Assembly: GCA_041821185.1 (NCBI GenBank)
Contig: JBGUBD010000001.1
Coordinates: forward strand, 62,001 to 126,000
Source of the DNA: Phycisphaerales bacterium AB-hyl4
Lineage (GTDB): Bacteria > Planctomycetota > Phycisphaerae > Phycisphaerales > Phycisphaeraceae
DNA length: 64,000 nt
Reading direction: 5' to 3'
In this document: in pieces, positions 57,053 through 64,000 of the stretch
Position numbering within the stretch: the first letter of the stretch is position 1
Layout of the letters: each line of letters begins with the position of its first letter
Notes under the pieces: generated by a model
The model's input: the letters and a program-made list of their open reading frames with translations, nothing else
Told to the model about the DNA's origin: nothing
Database searches by the model: none
Program-made: the position numbers and the translations under genes

Positions 57053-59314
57053 ATGAGCGCGAATCTGCCATCACCCATCTCGCCGCTGGGCCCGACGACG
57101 GGCATGACGCCCGCGACCGGCGGCAGTCGTTTCAAGCCGATCGATCCGCTGCGCGTCCTGCGGAAGTACATGTGGCTGCTGATGCTGCTGGTGATCGTCG
57201 GCGTCTCGCTCGGTATCGGCACGTGGTATGTGCTGCGCACACAGGCCCCGAGTTATACATCGCAGGCCCAGCTTCGCGTCACCCCACTGCCGCAGGCCGA
57301 CTCGACGCGGGTGGCGTCGGAAATGCATCAGCAACGACTGGATGTGCTCGCGACGTTCATTCAAAACGAGATCATGCGCTTGCGTTCGGAGGATATCCTC
57401 CGCGCGACGCTGGACCGCAGCGAAGTGCGAAACACGCGATGGTTCCAGCAGCATGGCCATGACCCGCTTCGCGCGAGTGAGAAGCTGGCGGACGATCATC
57501 TGCGCGTATCGATGATGCGTGGCACGACGTTGATCAACGTCAGCGTCAGCACGCGCCATGCCGCCGATGCCGCACCGATTCTCGATGCCCTGCTGGCGGT
57601 CTATCTGCAACAGATTCGCCGACAGTACTCGCAGGATCGTGACGACATGCGTGTCACCTACACCACCGAGCGCGACCGCTGGGCGGGTGAGGTGGAGCAG
57701 TATCAGCGGGAGCTGCGCGACTTCCTTCGACGCGAAGACCTCAGCTCGCTGGAAAGCCGACACAACGAAGCGAGTATTGCCTATCAGCAGTTGGCCAGCC
57801 AGCGTGTTGAACTGGAACTGATGCTCGACCAGATGCGTGCCAGCTACGAAGCGATGCAGGAGCAGCAGCAGGCCGGCGAGGTCGGATTGACGCCCGAACA
57901 GATGGTCGAACTCGAAGCTCGGCCAGGCATCGAACGACTGAACTCGGAACTTCGATCCTACCGCAAAGAACGCGAAGCCATGCTCGACCGCTTCGGCGAA
58001 GACCACTATCAGATCCGCCAGATGGACAACCGCATCCGCGCGACACGCGAAGAGCGGGATCGCGAAATGCAGCGGATGGCCCGCGAGCTTCAGTCCGCGC
58101 GGCTCGAACGCGCGGGCATGGACGTCCGATCGCTGGAAAGCCGGGCCGCCGCGCTCGAACCGCGGATGCGCAGCGCTACCACCCGGCTGACCGACTTGAA
58201 CGATCGGCTGACGCGCTTCCGCCAGTTGCAGGAGCAGTTGGAATACGCCCGCGAACGGCGGGACGTCGCCTCCGAAGCGCTCGACTCGATTCGCGTGGAA
58301 GACGCACGCCCCGACGCCGTGCCCGTCCGTCCACACGTCCGCCCGACCGTAGCGCAGTTGACGTTCCCTCAGCCACGAGTGGTCGTACCCGGCGTCACGT
58401 TGCTGGTCGTCGGCCTGGGCGTCGGGTTGATCCTGCTGCGGGAAATGCTCGACCAACGCCTCCGCAGCCCCCAGGACGTCAAGGCCTGCGCCGAAGCGGA
58501 CCTGCTGGGCATGGTGCCCGATGCCAGCGAAGACCCCACCGACCCCGGCCGCATCGAACGCGCCGTCGCCCGCAATCCCACCGGCCTCGTCGCCGAGTCG
58601 TTCCGGCAGGTTCGCACCGCCATCATGGCCAAGATGGACCGCCGCGGCTACAAGACGCTCGTCCTCGCCAGCGCCCAAGCCGGCGGCGGCAGCTCGGCGG
58701 TCACCGCCAACCTCGCCGCCAGCCTCGCGCTGAGCCATCGCAGCGTCTTGATCGTCGACGCCAACTTCCGTCAGCCTCACCAGCATGACCTCGCCGCCGT
58801 GCCGCAGACGCCCGGCCTCGTTGAATGCCTCACCGGACGCGCCAAGCTCGCCGACGCCGTCGCACGCACGGAAACTGAAAACCTCAGTGTCCTGCCCGTT
58901 GGCGATGTGAACGGCGCCGCGCCCGAACTGCTCGACGACGCCCGCTTCCGCACGCTGCTCAGCGAGGCCGAGCGCGAATATGACATCATCCTCATCGACG
59001 CCCCGCCCGCCCTGCTGGCGACCGACACGCAACTGATCGCCCGACATGTCGACGCGATCGCGCTGATCGTTCGCGCCGATCGCGACACGCGCGGCATGAC
59101 CGACCGCATGCTGCGACTGCTCGACGGCCACCGCGCCGACGTGCTGGGCCTGATCCTCAACGGCATCCGACCCAGTGCCGGCGGATACCTGCGCCGCAAC
59201 TACCAGGATTACTACCGCTACCAAAAGAACGGTAAAACCAACGGCACCACCCCACCGGCCGGCCGACTGGCCGCGCCCGAGATCAACGAGCCGCAAGACA
59301 CCGCCAGCCGCTGA
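57053..59314 (+). CDS. Wzc/CpsD-like polysaccharide chain-length protein with degenerate P-loop
   Basis: 753 residues. Residues about 40-470 are a Wzz-type periplasmic domain with two membrane helices and a long coiled coil (about 180-370). The C-terminus is a BY-kinase domain: Walker A' is VLIVDANFRQP, Walker B is IILIDAPPALL, and a tyrosine-rich tail lies at 712-725 (Y712, Y717, Y720, Y721, Y723). The Walker A loop, normally GEGKST, reads AQAGGGSSAVTAN, so the invariant lysine is serine S547. It may bind nucleotide poorly or not at all. It controls polymer length and export with the Wza-like protein. Confidence 0.9.
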   Translation: MSANLPSPISPLGPTTGMTPATGGSRFKPIDPLRVLRKYMWLLMLLVIVGVSLGIGTWYVLRTQAPSYTSQAQLRVTPLPQADSTRVASEMHQQRLDVLATFIQNEIMRLRSEDILRATLDRSEVRNTRWFQQHGHDPLRASEKLADDHLRVSMMRGTTLINVSVSTRHAADAAPILDALLAVYLQQIRRQYSQDRDDMRVTYTTERDRWAGEVEQYQRELRDFLRREDLSSLESRHNEASIAYQQLASQRVELELMLDQMRASYEAMQEQQQAGEVGLTPEQMVELEARPGIERLNSELRSYRKEREAMLDRFGEDHYQIRQMDNRIRATREERDREMQRMARELQSARLERAGMDVRSLESRAAALEPRMRSATTRLTDLNDRLTRFRQLQEQLEYARERRDVASEALDSIRVEDARPDAVPVRPHVRPTVAQLTFPQPRVVVPGVTLLVVGLGVGLILLREMLDQRLRSPQDVKACAEADLLGMVPDASEDPTDPGRIERAVARNPTGLVAESFRQVRTAIMAKMDRRGYKTLVLASAQAGGGSSAVTANLAASLALSHRSVLIVDANFRQPHQHDLAAVPQTPGLVECLTGRAKLADAVARTETENLSVLPVGDVNGAAPELLDDARFRTLLSEAEREYDIILIDAPPALLATDTQLIARHVDAIALIVRADRDTRGMTDRMLRLLDGHRADVLGLILNGIRPSAGGYLRRNYQDYYRYQKNGKTNGTTPPAGRLAAPEINEPQDTASR

Positions 59315-59381
59315 TTCGCAACATGATGACCATGCTGCCGGCGCTGGGTGAGATTGTGGCCTGAACAAGCGAGGTATTTGC

Positions 59382-60386
59382 TTGGCCGACAAGGTTCTTA
59401 TTACAGGCGGCGCGGGCTTTATCGGATCGCACCTGGCCGAGTGGTTTAAGCAGCAGGGCCGGGCGATCGTGCTCGTTGACGACCTGTCGACCGGCCGACG
59501 CGAAAACATTGCCCCCCTGCTCGACCGCGACTGCCAGCTCATCGAAGGCCGCGCCAGCGCCGTGCTGCGCGACCCCGCGGTGCTCGTCGGCGTCAGCGAG
59601 ATCTACCACCTCGCCGCCGCGGTGGGCGTCAAGCTCGTCGTCGATCAGCCCGCCGAGATGGTGCGCAACAACATCGACGAAACCCACGCCGTGCTCGACG
59701 CCGCCCGGCAAGCCAACGCCGCCGTGCTCATCGCCTCCTCCAGCGAGGTGTATGGCAAATGCCCCACGCTCCCGCTTCGCGAGGACATGGAGCTCGTCTA
59801 CGGCCCCACCACCGCCTCACGCTGGAGCTACGGCCTGACCAAGGCCCTGGACGAACATCTCGCTCTCGACTACCACCGACGCTACGGCCTGGGCGTGATC
59901 ATCACCCGGCTGTTCAACACCATCGGCCCCCGACAGCTCGGCCGATATGGCATGGTCGTGCCCCGATTTGTCTCCAGTGCCGTCCGTAATCAGCCGATTC
60001 AAGTCTATGGCGACGGCCGGCAGACGCGGGCCTTTTCCGACGCGCGCGATATTGTCCGCGCCATGGCCGACCTGCTGGGCAAGCCCGCTTGTCATGGGCA
60101 GGTCTACAACCTCGGCTCAGACCGGCAGATCACCATCCGCCAACTCGCCGAGATGGTCATCGACCTCGCCGGCAGCACCGGCGGCGTCCGCGAAGTGCCC
60201 TATGAAGCCGTGTATGGCCAGAACTTCGAAGACCCGCCGCAACGCCTGCCGGCACTCGACCGAATCCGCAACGCCATCGGCTTCAAGCCGCGATACACGC
60301 TCGAACAGACACTCACCGAACTGATCGAACGCGAACAGCAGAGCCTCGCCATCACTTCCGGAACTGCTTCGGACGCCTGCGAATGA
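59382..60386 (+). CDS. NAD-dependent sugar epimerase/dehydratase
   Basis: 334 residues from TTG 59382, with GAGG upstream. The NAD motif ITGGAGFIGSHL is at the N-terminus, and the catalytic motif YGLTK follows SSSEVYGK. The sequence resembles UDP-glucose 4-epimerases and UDP-glucuronate decarboxylases, and would supply a nucleotide sugar for the exopolysaccharide. Exact substrate is not clear. Its stop overlaps the next gene by four bases. Confidence 0.88.
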   Translation: MADKVLITGGAGFIGSHLAEWFKQQGRAIVLVDDLSTGRRENIAPLLDRDCQLIEGRASAVLRDPAVLVGVSEIYHLAAAVGVKLVVDQPAEMVRNNIDETHAVLDAARQANAAVLIASSSEVYGKCPTLPLREDMELVYGPTTASRWSYGLTKALDEHLALDYHRRYGLGVIITRLFNTIGPRQLGRYGMVVPRFVSSAVRNQPIQVYGDGRQTRAFSDARDIVRAMADLLGKPACHGQVYNLGSDRQITIRQLAEMVIDLAGSTGGVREVPYEAVYGQNFEDPPQRLPALDRIRNAIGFKPRYTLEQTLTELIEREQQSLAITSGTASDACE

Positions 60387-61726
60387 TCCAGACGTTGGCC
60401 CAACTCGAACGCCACGCCCAGGACGCCGACGCCGCGCCCACGGTCAACCTGCTTTCGGTTATCGCCCCCTACATGGGTGTGTTCTTCGCCGCGTTCTTTG
60501 TCGCCATCATCCTCACGCCCATCATGCGATGGGCCGCCACACGCAACGGCGTCGTCGACTGGCCCGACCTCAAACGCAAAAACCACGTCCAGCCCGTGGC
60601 CTACCTCGGCGGCGTGGCCATCTTCCTCGGCTGGCTCGTGGGCGTCACCCTCTGCTACTTCATCGCTCCCCAGCCCAACGGCGACGGCGCAATCACCGCC
60701 TCGCTGATCAACTTCCCCATGAGCATCATCCTCGGCGCCGCCGCCATCACCCTCACCGGCCTGTTCGACGACGTCTACGGCATCAGCCCACGCGTCAAGG
60801 TCGGCGGACAGCTATTCGGCGCCGCGGCACTGGCCAACGAAGCCGTCGGCCTGCAACTGATCGAAAGCTCCATCCAACTCATGGGCCTGCCCGAAATGCC
60901 CGGCTGGGTGGTCTACCTGCTCGGCACCGCCGTCATCGCCGTGTTCGTCCTCGGCGGATGCAACGCCACCAACCTGCTCGATGGGCTCGACGGCCTCGCC
61001 GCCGGCGTCACCGCCATCGCCGCCCTCGGCTTCCTCGTCATCGCAGGCATCATCGTCCTGCGAACCCTCGACAGCCCCGGCGACGCCAGCGCCTGGGACC
61101 CGATCCGCATCGTCATGTGCCTCGCCATCCTCGGCGCCGTCCTCGGCTTCCTCCCCTACAACTTCAACCCCGCCACCATCTTCATGGGCGACGCCGGCTC
61201 ACTCCTGCTCGGCTACCTCAGCGTCGCCACCATCCTCATGTTCGCCGGCACAAGTAACGGCATCGTCATCGTCACCGCCGCGCTGATCGTCTTCGCCCTG
61301 CCCATCGCAGACACCGCGCTCGCCATCTTCCGACGCAAAATGCAGGGCAAACCCATCTTCTCGCCCGACTGCCACCACATCCACCACCTGCTCCGACGAT
61401 CCGGCATGAGCGTCAAGCAAGCCACCCTCACCCTGTACGCCTTCTCCGGCTTCTTCGCCGTCACCGGCGCCAGCCTCGTCTGGGCAGAGGTCCGATGGCG
61501 CTACATCCTCGCCGTCTTCGTCGTGCTCTACGGCTTCATCATCGTCACCGCCTACAAGTACGGCCAACTCCAGCAACTCCAGCAGGAACAACGCGCCCAA
61601 CAGGCCGACGCCGACGACGCCTCAACAATCGCCCCACCCTCCGCAGGCCGAAACGGCCACGCCCACCCAAACGGCTCCGACAAGCCGTCGGACGCCAGCA
61701 AAATGCCCGCGGGCCCACCCGTCTGA
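60383..61726 (+). CDS. Undecaprenyl-phosphate sugar-1-phosphate transferase (WecA/MraY-like)
   Basis: 447 residues with about ten or eleven membrane helices. Family motifs are in place: DWPDLKRKNHVQPVAYLGG, the aspartates in LTGLFDDVYG, NATNLLDGLDGLAAG, FMGDAGSLLLGY and the HIHHLLRR motif. It starts the repeat unit by linking a sugar phosphate to the lipid carrier on the cytoplasmic side. A hydrophilic tail of about 60 residues rich in Gln, Ala and Pro ends the protein. It ends the exopolysaccharide group. Confidence 0.93.
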   Translation: MIQTLAQLERHAQDADAAPTVNLLSVIAPYMGVFFAAFFVAIILTPIMRWAATRNGVVDWPDLKRKNHVQPVAYLGGVAIFLGWLVGVTLCYFIAPQPNGDGAITASLINFPMSIILGAAAITLTGLFDDVYGISPRVKVGGQLFGAAALANEAVGLQLIESSIQLMGLPEMPGWVVYLLGTAVIAVFVLGGCNATNLLDGLDGLAAGVTAIAALGFLVIAGIIVLRTLDSPGDASAWDPIRIVMCLAILGAVLGFLPYNFNPATIFMGDAGSLLLGYLSVATILMFAGTSNGIVIVTAALIVFALPIADTALAIFRRKMQGKPIFSPDCHHIHHLLRRSGMSVKQATLTLYAFSGFFAVTGASLVWAEVRWRYILAVFVVLYGFIIVTAYKYGQLQQLQQEQRAQQADADDASTIAPPSAGRNGHAHPNGSDKPSDASKMPAGPPV

Positions 61727-61738
61727 ACCCAACCTAAA

Positions 61739-61761
61739 GCCCACGGATGGCATCCGTGGGC
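61739..61761. repeat. CCCACGG palindrome after the WecA-like gene
   Basis: 11-base arms GCCCACGGATG and CATCCGTGGGC around one G. It lies 12 bases beyond the stop codon, where a terminator would be expected. Confidence 0.9.
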
Positions 61762-61873
61762 ACCTGCCCACCCCGAGTCCAACGGAAAACCCCTCCAACA
61801 TGCCCCGGTCATAAAACCAGGGTATTCCCATCGCTCAAACGCAAAGATTCAAAGCCAACCCCGTTCCATCGGT

Positions 61874-61901
61874 TTGCAGGCGGGGTCGACCCTGATACAA
61901 T
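61874..61901 (+). promoter_or_regulatory. Sigma-70-type promoter of rpsB
   Basis: TTGCAG (61874-61879), a 16-base spacer, and TACAAT (61896-61901). The predicted start is near 61908, directly before a stable hairpin and about 250 bases upstream of rpsB. Confidence 0.65.
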
Positions 61902-61907
61902 ACTTTG

Positions 61908-62009
61908 CTGGCGGGTCGGTGACCGCCAGTGTCGGTCTGCGCCCTCGCAGAATCGGCGTTCTTTCAGGTATGAGTCGTTGTAATACGACCGGTTTCGGCC
62001 GGTCTTTTT
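61908..62009 (+). promoter_or_regulatory. Structured rpsB leader with attenuator-like terminator
   Basis: Three hairpins follow the promoter: CTGGCGG/CCGCCAG (61908-61914 with 61923-61929), TCTGCG/CGCAGA (61936-61941 with 61946-61951) and GTCGT/ACGAC (61974-61978 with 61985-61989). Then comes an intrinsic terminator GACCGG/CCGGTC (61987-61992 with 61999-62004) followed by five T. The ACGAC half of the third hairpin overlaps the GACCGG half of the terminator, so the two cannot form together. This is the arrangement of a transcription attenuator in front of the S2 operon. Confidence 0.55.
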
Positions 62010-62155
62010 CGTCCTTGCCGCCCCACCGAGGTGGACAGGGAACGCGTTGCAGTCTCTCGAAGTTCCGAACAAACTCGGACAAGCAAGGGACTGGTCGGGC
62101 AGACGCCAAGCCCACAGCGTGAAACAAGCAAGGTTAGCGCCAAAAGGAGTCGGTC

Positions 62156-63079
62156 ATGGCATCGCTGGTTAAAGATCTGGTCGAAGCAGGTATTCACTTC
62201 GGCCACCGCGCCACGAACTGGAACCCGAAGATGGCTCCGTACATCTTCGGCAAGCGAAATAAAATCCACATCATCGACGTCAAGGAGACCATCAAAGGCC
62301 TCCTGCTCGCTCGAAAATTCGTCACCCGCACGGTCGCCGGCGGCAAAGACATCCTCTTTGTCGGCACGAAGCGACAAGCCCGGGCCATCCTCGAACAACA
62401 CGTGCCCGACACCGGTATGCACTACGTCACCGAACGTTGGCTCGGCGGCACGCTCACCAACTTCCGCACCATTCGCGAACGGCTCAAGCGACTCGAAGAG
62501 CTCGAAAAGCTCGAAGAGTCCGGCGAAATCGCCAACTACTCCAAGAAAATGGAGGCCAGCCTCAACCGCGAACGCGACAAGATTCAACGCAACCTCGGCG
62601 GCCTGCGAAACATGACCAAGCTCCCCGGCGCGATGGTCATCATCGACGTCGGCCACGAGCACAACGCCGTCAAGGAAGCCCGCAAGCTGGGCATCCCCAC
62701 CGTCTGTCTGATCGACACGGACTCAAACCCCGACTTCGCGGACATTCCGATCCCCGGCAACGACGACGCGATCCGCGCCATTGACGTAATCGTCTCCAGC
62801 CTCTGTGCCGCCGTGATGGAAGGCAAGTCGACCCGCGCCCAGGCCCAGGCCGAACGCACCGGCGGAGCGGACGACGCCAGCGCCGAGTCGCAGCGCCGCC
62901 GCAGCCGACGCGCCCAGTTCCGTGCCGAGGATCAGCCCGGCCAGCCGAGCGAAGAGCCCGCCGAATCGCCGGACAAGATGGGCTCGGCCCGTGCCGAAGG
63001 TGACTCCGAAAAGGCTGTCACCAGCGCCGTCGGCCAGGCCGACACCACCCGCAGCGACCGCACCGCGCCCCCACAGTAA
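62156..63079 (+). CDS. rpsB: 30S ribosomal protein S2, extended C-terminus
   Basis: 307 residues, against about 230-260 in most bacteria. AAAAGGAG precedes the ATG. Conserved segments are LVEAGIHFGHRATNWNPKM at the N-terminus, RWLGGTLTNFRTI and PDFADIPIPGNDDAIRAI. After about residue 235 a tail of about 70 residues rich in Ala, Ser, Glu, Gln and Arg is low-complexity and poorly conserved. S2 binds the 30S head and helps S1 to bind. It is followed by tsf as in other bacteria. Confidence 0.97.
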   Translation: MASLVKDLVEAGIHFGHRATNWNPKMAPYIFGKRNKIHIIDVKETIKGLLLARKFVTRTVAGGKDILFVGTKRQARAILEQHVPDTGMHYVTERWLGGTLTNFRTIRERLKRLEELEKLEESGEIANYSKKMEASLNRERDKIQRNLGGLRNMTKLPGAMVIIDVGHEHNAVKEARKLGIPTVCLIDTDSNPDFADIPIPGNDDAIRAIDVIVSSLCAAVMEGKSTRAQAQAERTGGADDASAESQRRRSRRAQFRAEDQPGQPSEEPAESPDKMGSARAEGDSEKAVTSAVGQADTTRSDRTAPPQ

Positions 63080-63100
63080 GCCACCCATCGGGAGCCCCCA

Positions 63101-63174
63101 TTTAGCCGCGTCGCTTGCGACGCGCTCGTATTCGTCGTTCCGCGAGCCAGCGCATCGCAAGCGACGCGGCTAAA
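63101..63174. repeat. 20-base-arm inverted repeat between rpsB and tsf
   Basis: Arms TTTAGCCGCGTCGCTTGCGA (63101-63120) and its exact complement (63155-63174) around 34 bases that themselves hold CGCGCTCG/CGCGAG half-sites. Its left arm matches 39923-39949. Confidence 0.9.
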
Positions 63175-63230
63175 ATGCGATCCTCCCTTTTCAGTAAAAC
63201 ACAACCCAAGATTGAACGAGGAGACTCACC

Positions 63231-64000
63231 ATGGCGATCACCGCCAAGGACGTGATGGCACTACGACAGAAGACCGGCCTGGGCATGATGGAATGCAAAG
63301 AGGCCCTGACCGAAGTGGACGGCGATGTCGATAAGGCCGTCGACCTGCTGCGTCAGCGCGGCCTGGCCAAGATGGACAGCCGATCGGAGCGCACCAGCGC
63401 CGAGGGCCGCATCAACGCCGCCGTCAGCGATGACGGCAGCAAGGGCGCGATCGTCGAGATCAACAGCGAAACCGACTTCACCGCCTCCAACGACGCCTTC
63501 CTCGCCATGGCTGACACCGTCGCCACGGAAGCCATCAAGGGCGAGCCCGGCGAAGTGGTCACCAACGACGCCATGAAAGCCGCCATCGACGAAGTCCGCC
63601 TCACGACCAAGGAAAACATTCAGTTCGCCCGCGGCGCCGTGCTCGGCGGCCCCGGTTCGACCGTCGGCCAGTACGTGCACTTCACCGGCAAGGTCGGCGT
63701 GCTCATCGAACTCGACGGCAAGGCCGACGACGCTCTGCTCAAAGACCTGTGCATGCACATCTCCGCCGTCAGCCCCGCCCCGCTGGGTGTGACTGAAGAC
63801 GAAGTGCCCGCCGAGGTCGTTGAGAAGGAACGCGAGATCGCCAAGGCCCAGGCCATCGAGTCCGGCAAGCCGGAGCAGATCGCCGAAAAGATGGTCGAAG
63901 GCAAGATCCGCAAGTTCTACGATGAAACCGTCCTGCTGCGTCAGCCGTTCATCAAGGACGACAAGAAGCAGATCAAAGACCTGCTGCCCAACGGCGTGAC
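63231..64000 (+). CDS. tsf: Elongation factor Ts (partial)
   Basis: 256 residues are visible before the window ends. GAGGAG precedes the ATG. The N-terminal motif ALRQKTGLGMMECKEALTE and VEINSETDFTASND are diagnostic of EF-Ts, which recharges EF-Tu with GTP. It follows rpsB, the usual gene order. An inverted repeat lies between them. Confidence 0.97.
   Translation, partial: MAITAKDVMALRQKTGLGMMECKEALTEVDGDVDKAVDLLRQRGLAKMDSRSERTSAEGRINAAVSDDGSKGAIVEINSETDFTASNDAFLAMADTVATEAIKGEPGEVVTNDAMKAAIDEVRLTTKENIQFARGAVLGGPGSTVGQYVHFTGKVGVLIELDGKADDALLKDLCMHISAVSPAPLGVTEDEVPAEVVEKEREIAKAQAIESGKPEQIAEKMVEGKIRKFYDETVLLRQPFIKDDKKQIKDLLPNGV

Noticed and set aside
57071..59542. An 823-codon minus-strand frame over the Wzc-like gene
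   Set aside because: It lacks any recognisable motif, and the plus-strand gene has Walker B, Wzz and tyrosine-tail features.

Overview
The window is GC-rich, densely coded chromosomal DNA from a Gram-negative bacterium with a lipid-A type outer membrane. A fused LpxC-FabZ protein, a complete type II secretion operon, an exosortase fused to an EpsI domain inside an exopolysaccharide operon, HpnH and many palindromic intergenic repeats together suggest a planctomycete, probably of the class Phycisphaerae. That placement is inferred from gene content, not from a marker-gene tree. No phage, IS element, integrase or CRISPR array was seen.

Layout. 1-2.4 kb (minus): the start of purD, a lipoyl synthase with a large internal insertion, and a YqjD/YqjE-type membrane trio. 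2.6-5.3 kb (plus): a small lipoprotein, a YfgM-like TPR membrane protein and an RluA-type pseudouridine synthase. 5.9-7.7 kb (minus): cysC and a TPR lipoprotein. 7.8-11.9 kb (plus): envelope cluster skp/ompH, lpxD, lpxC-fabZ, lpxA. 12-14 kb (minus): tRNA-Leu(CAG), a HAD phosphatase, an FKBP isomerase and a glycine-rich RRM protein, then msrA (plus). 15.1-26.7 kb (minus): a T2SS operon in the order gspE-F-G-H-I-J-K-L-M-C-D with mostly overlapping stops and starts, behind a structured leader. 27-37.5 kb: mixed housekeeping genes (Spy-like protein, lysA, Nudix, cysteine desulfurase, a six-hairpin glycosidase-like protein, a PilZ protein, folP, hisD, dprA).

37.8-38.25 kb (minus) carries what looks like an independent non-coding RNA gene of about 430 nt, with a consensus promoter, a long-range closing helix and an intrinsic terminator. 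38.4-47 kb: nadA, a DUF2007 protein, a trypsin-like lipoprotein, hpnH divergent from a type III polyketide synthase, a metallophosphoesterase, a TonB/ExbD pair and a DUF4870 protein. gpsA (minus) follows, and then a long plus-strand exopolysaccharide locus (48.5-61.7 kb): Wza-like export lipoprotein, exosortase-EpsI, a 1485-residue TPR protein, a Wzc-like chain-length protein with a degenerate P-loop, a sugar epimerase and a WecA/MraY-like transferase. The window ends with rpsB and the start of tsf, behind a leader that looks like a transcription attenuator.

The main themes are building the envelope (lipid A, OmpH), exporting through it (T2SS, TonB/ExbD) and coating it (exopolysaccharide and exosortase sorting). 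The most unusual signals are the ncRNA gene, the rpsB attenuator, the lipA insertion, and a family of short palindromes whose arms change in a compensatory way and two of which abut the starts of pseudopilin genes.
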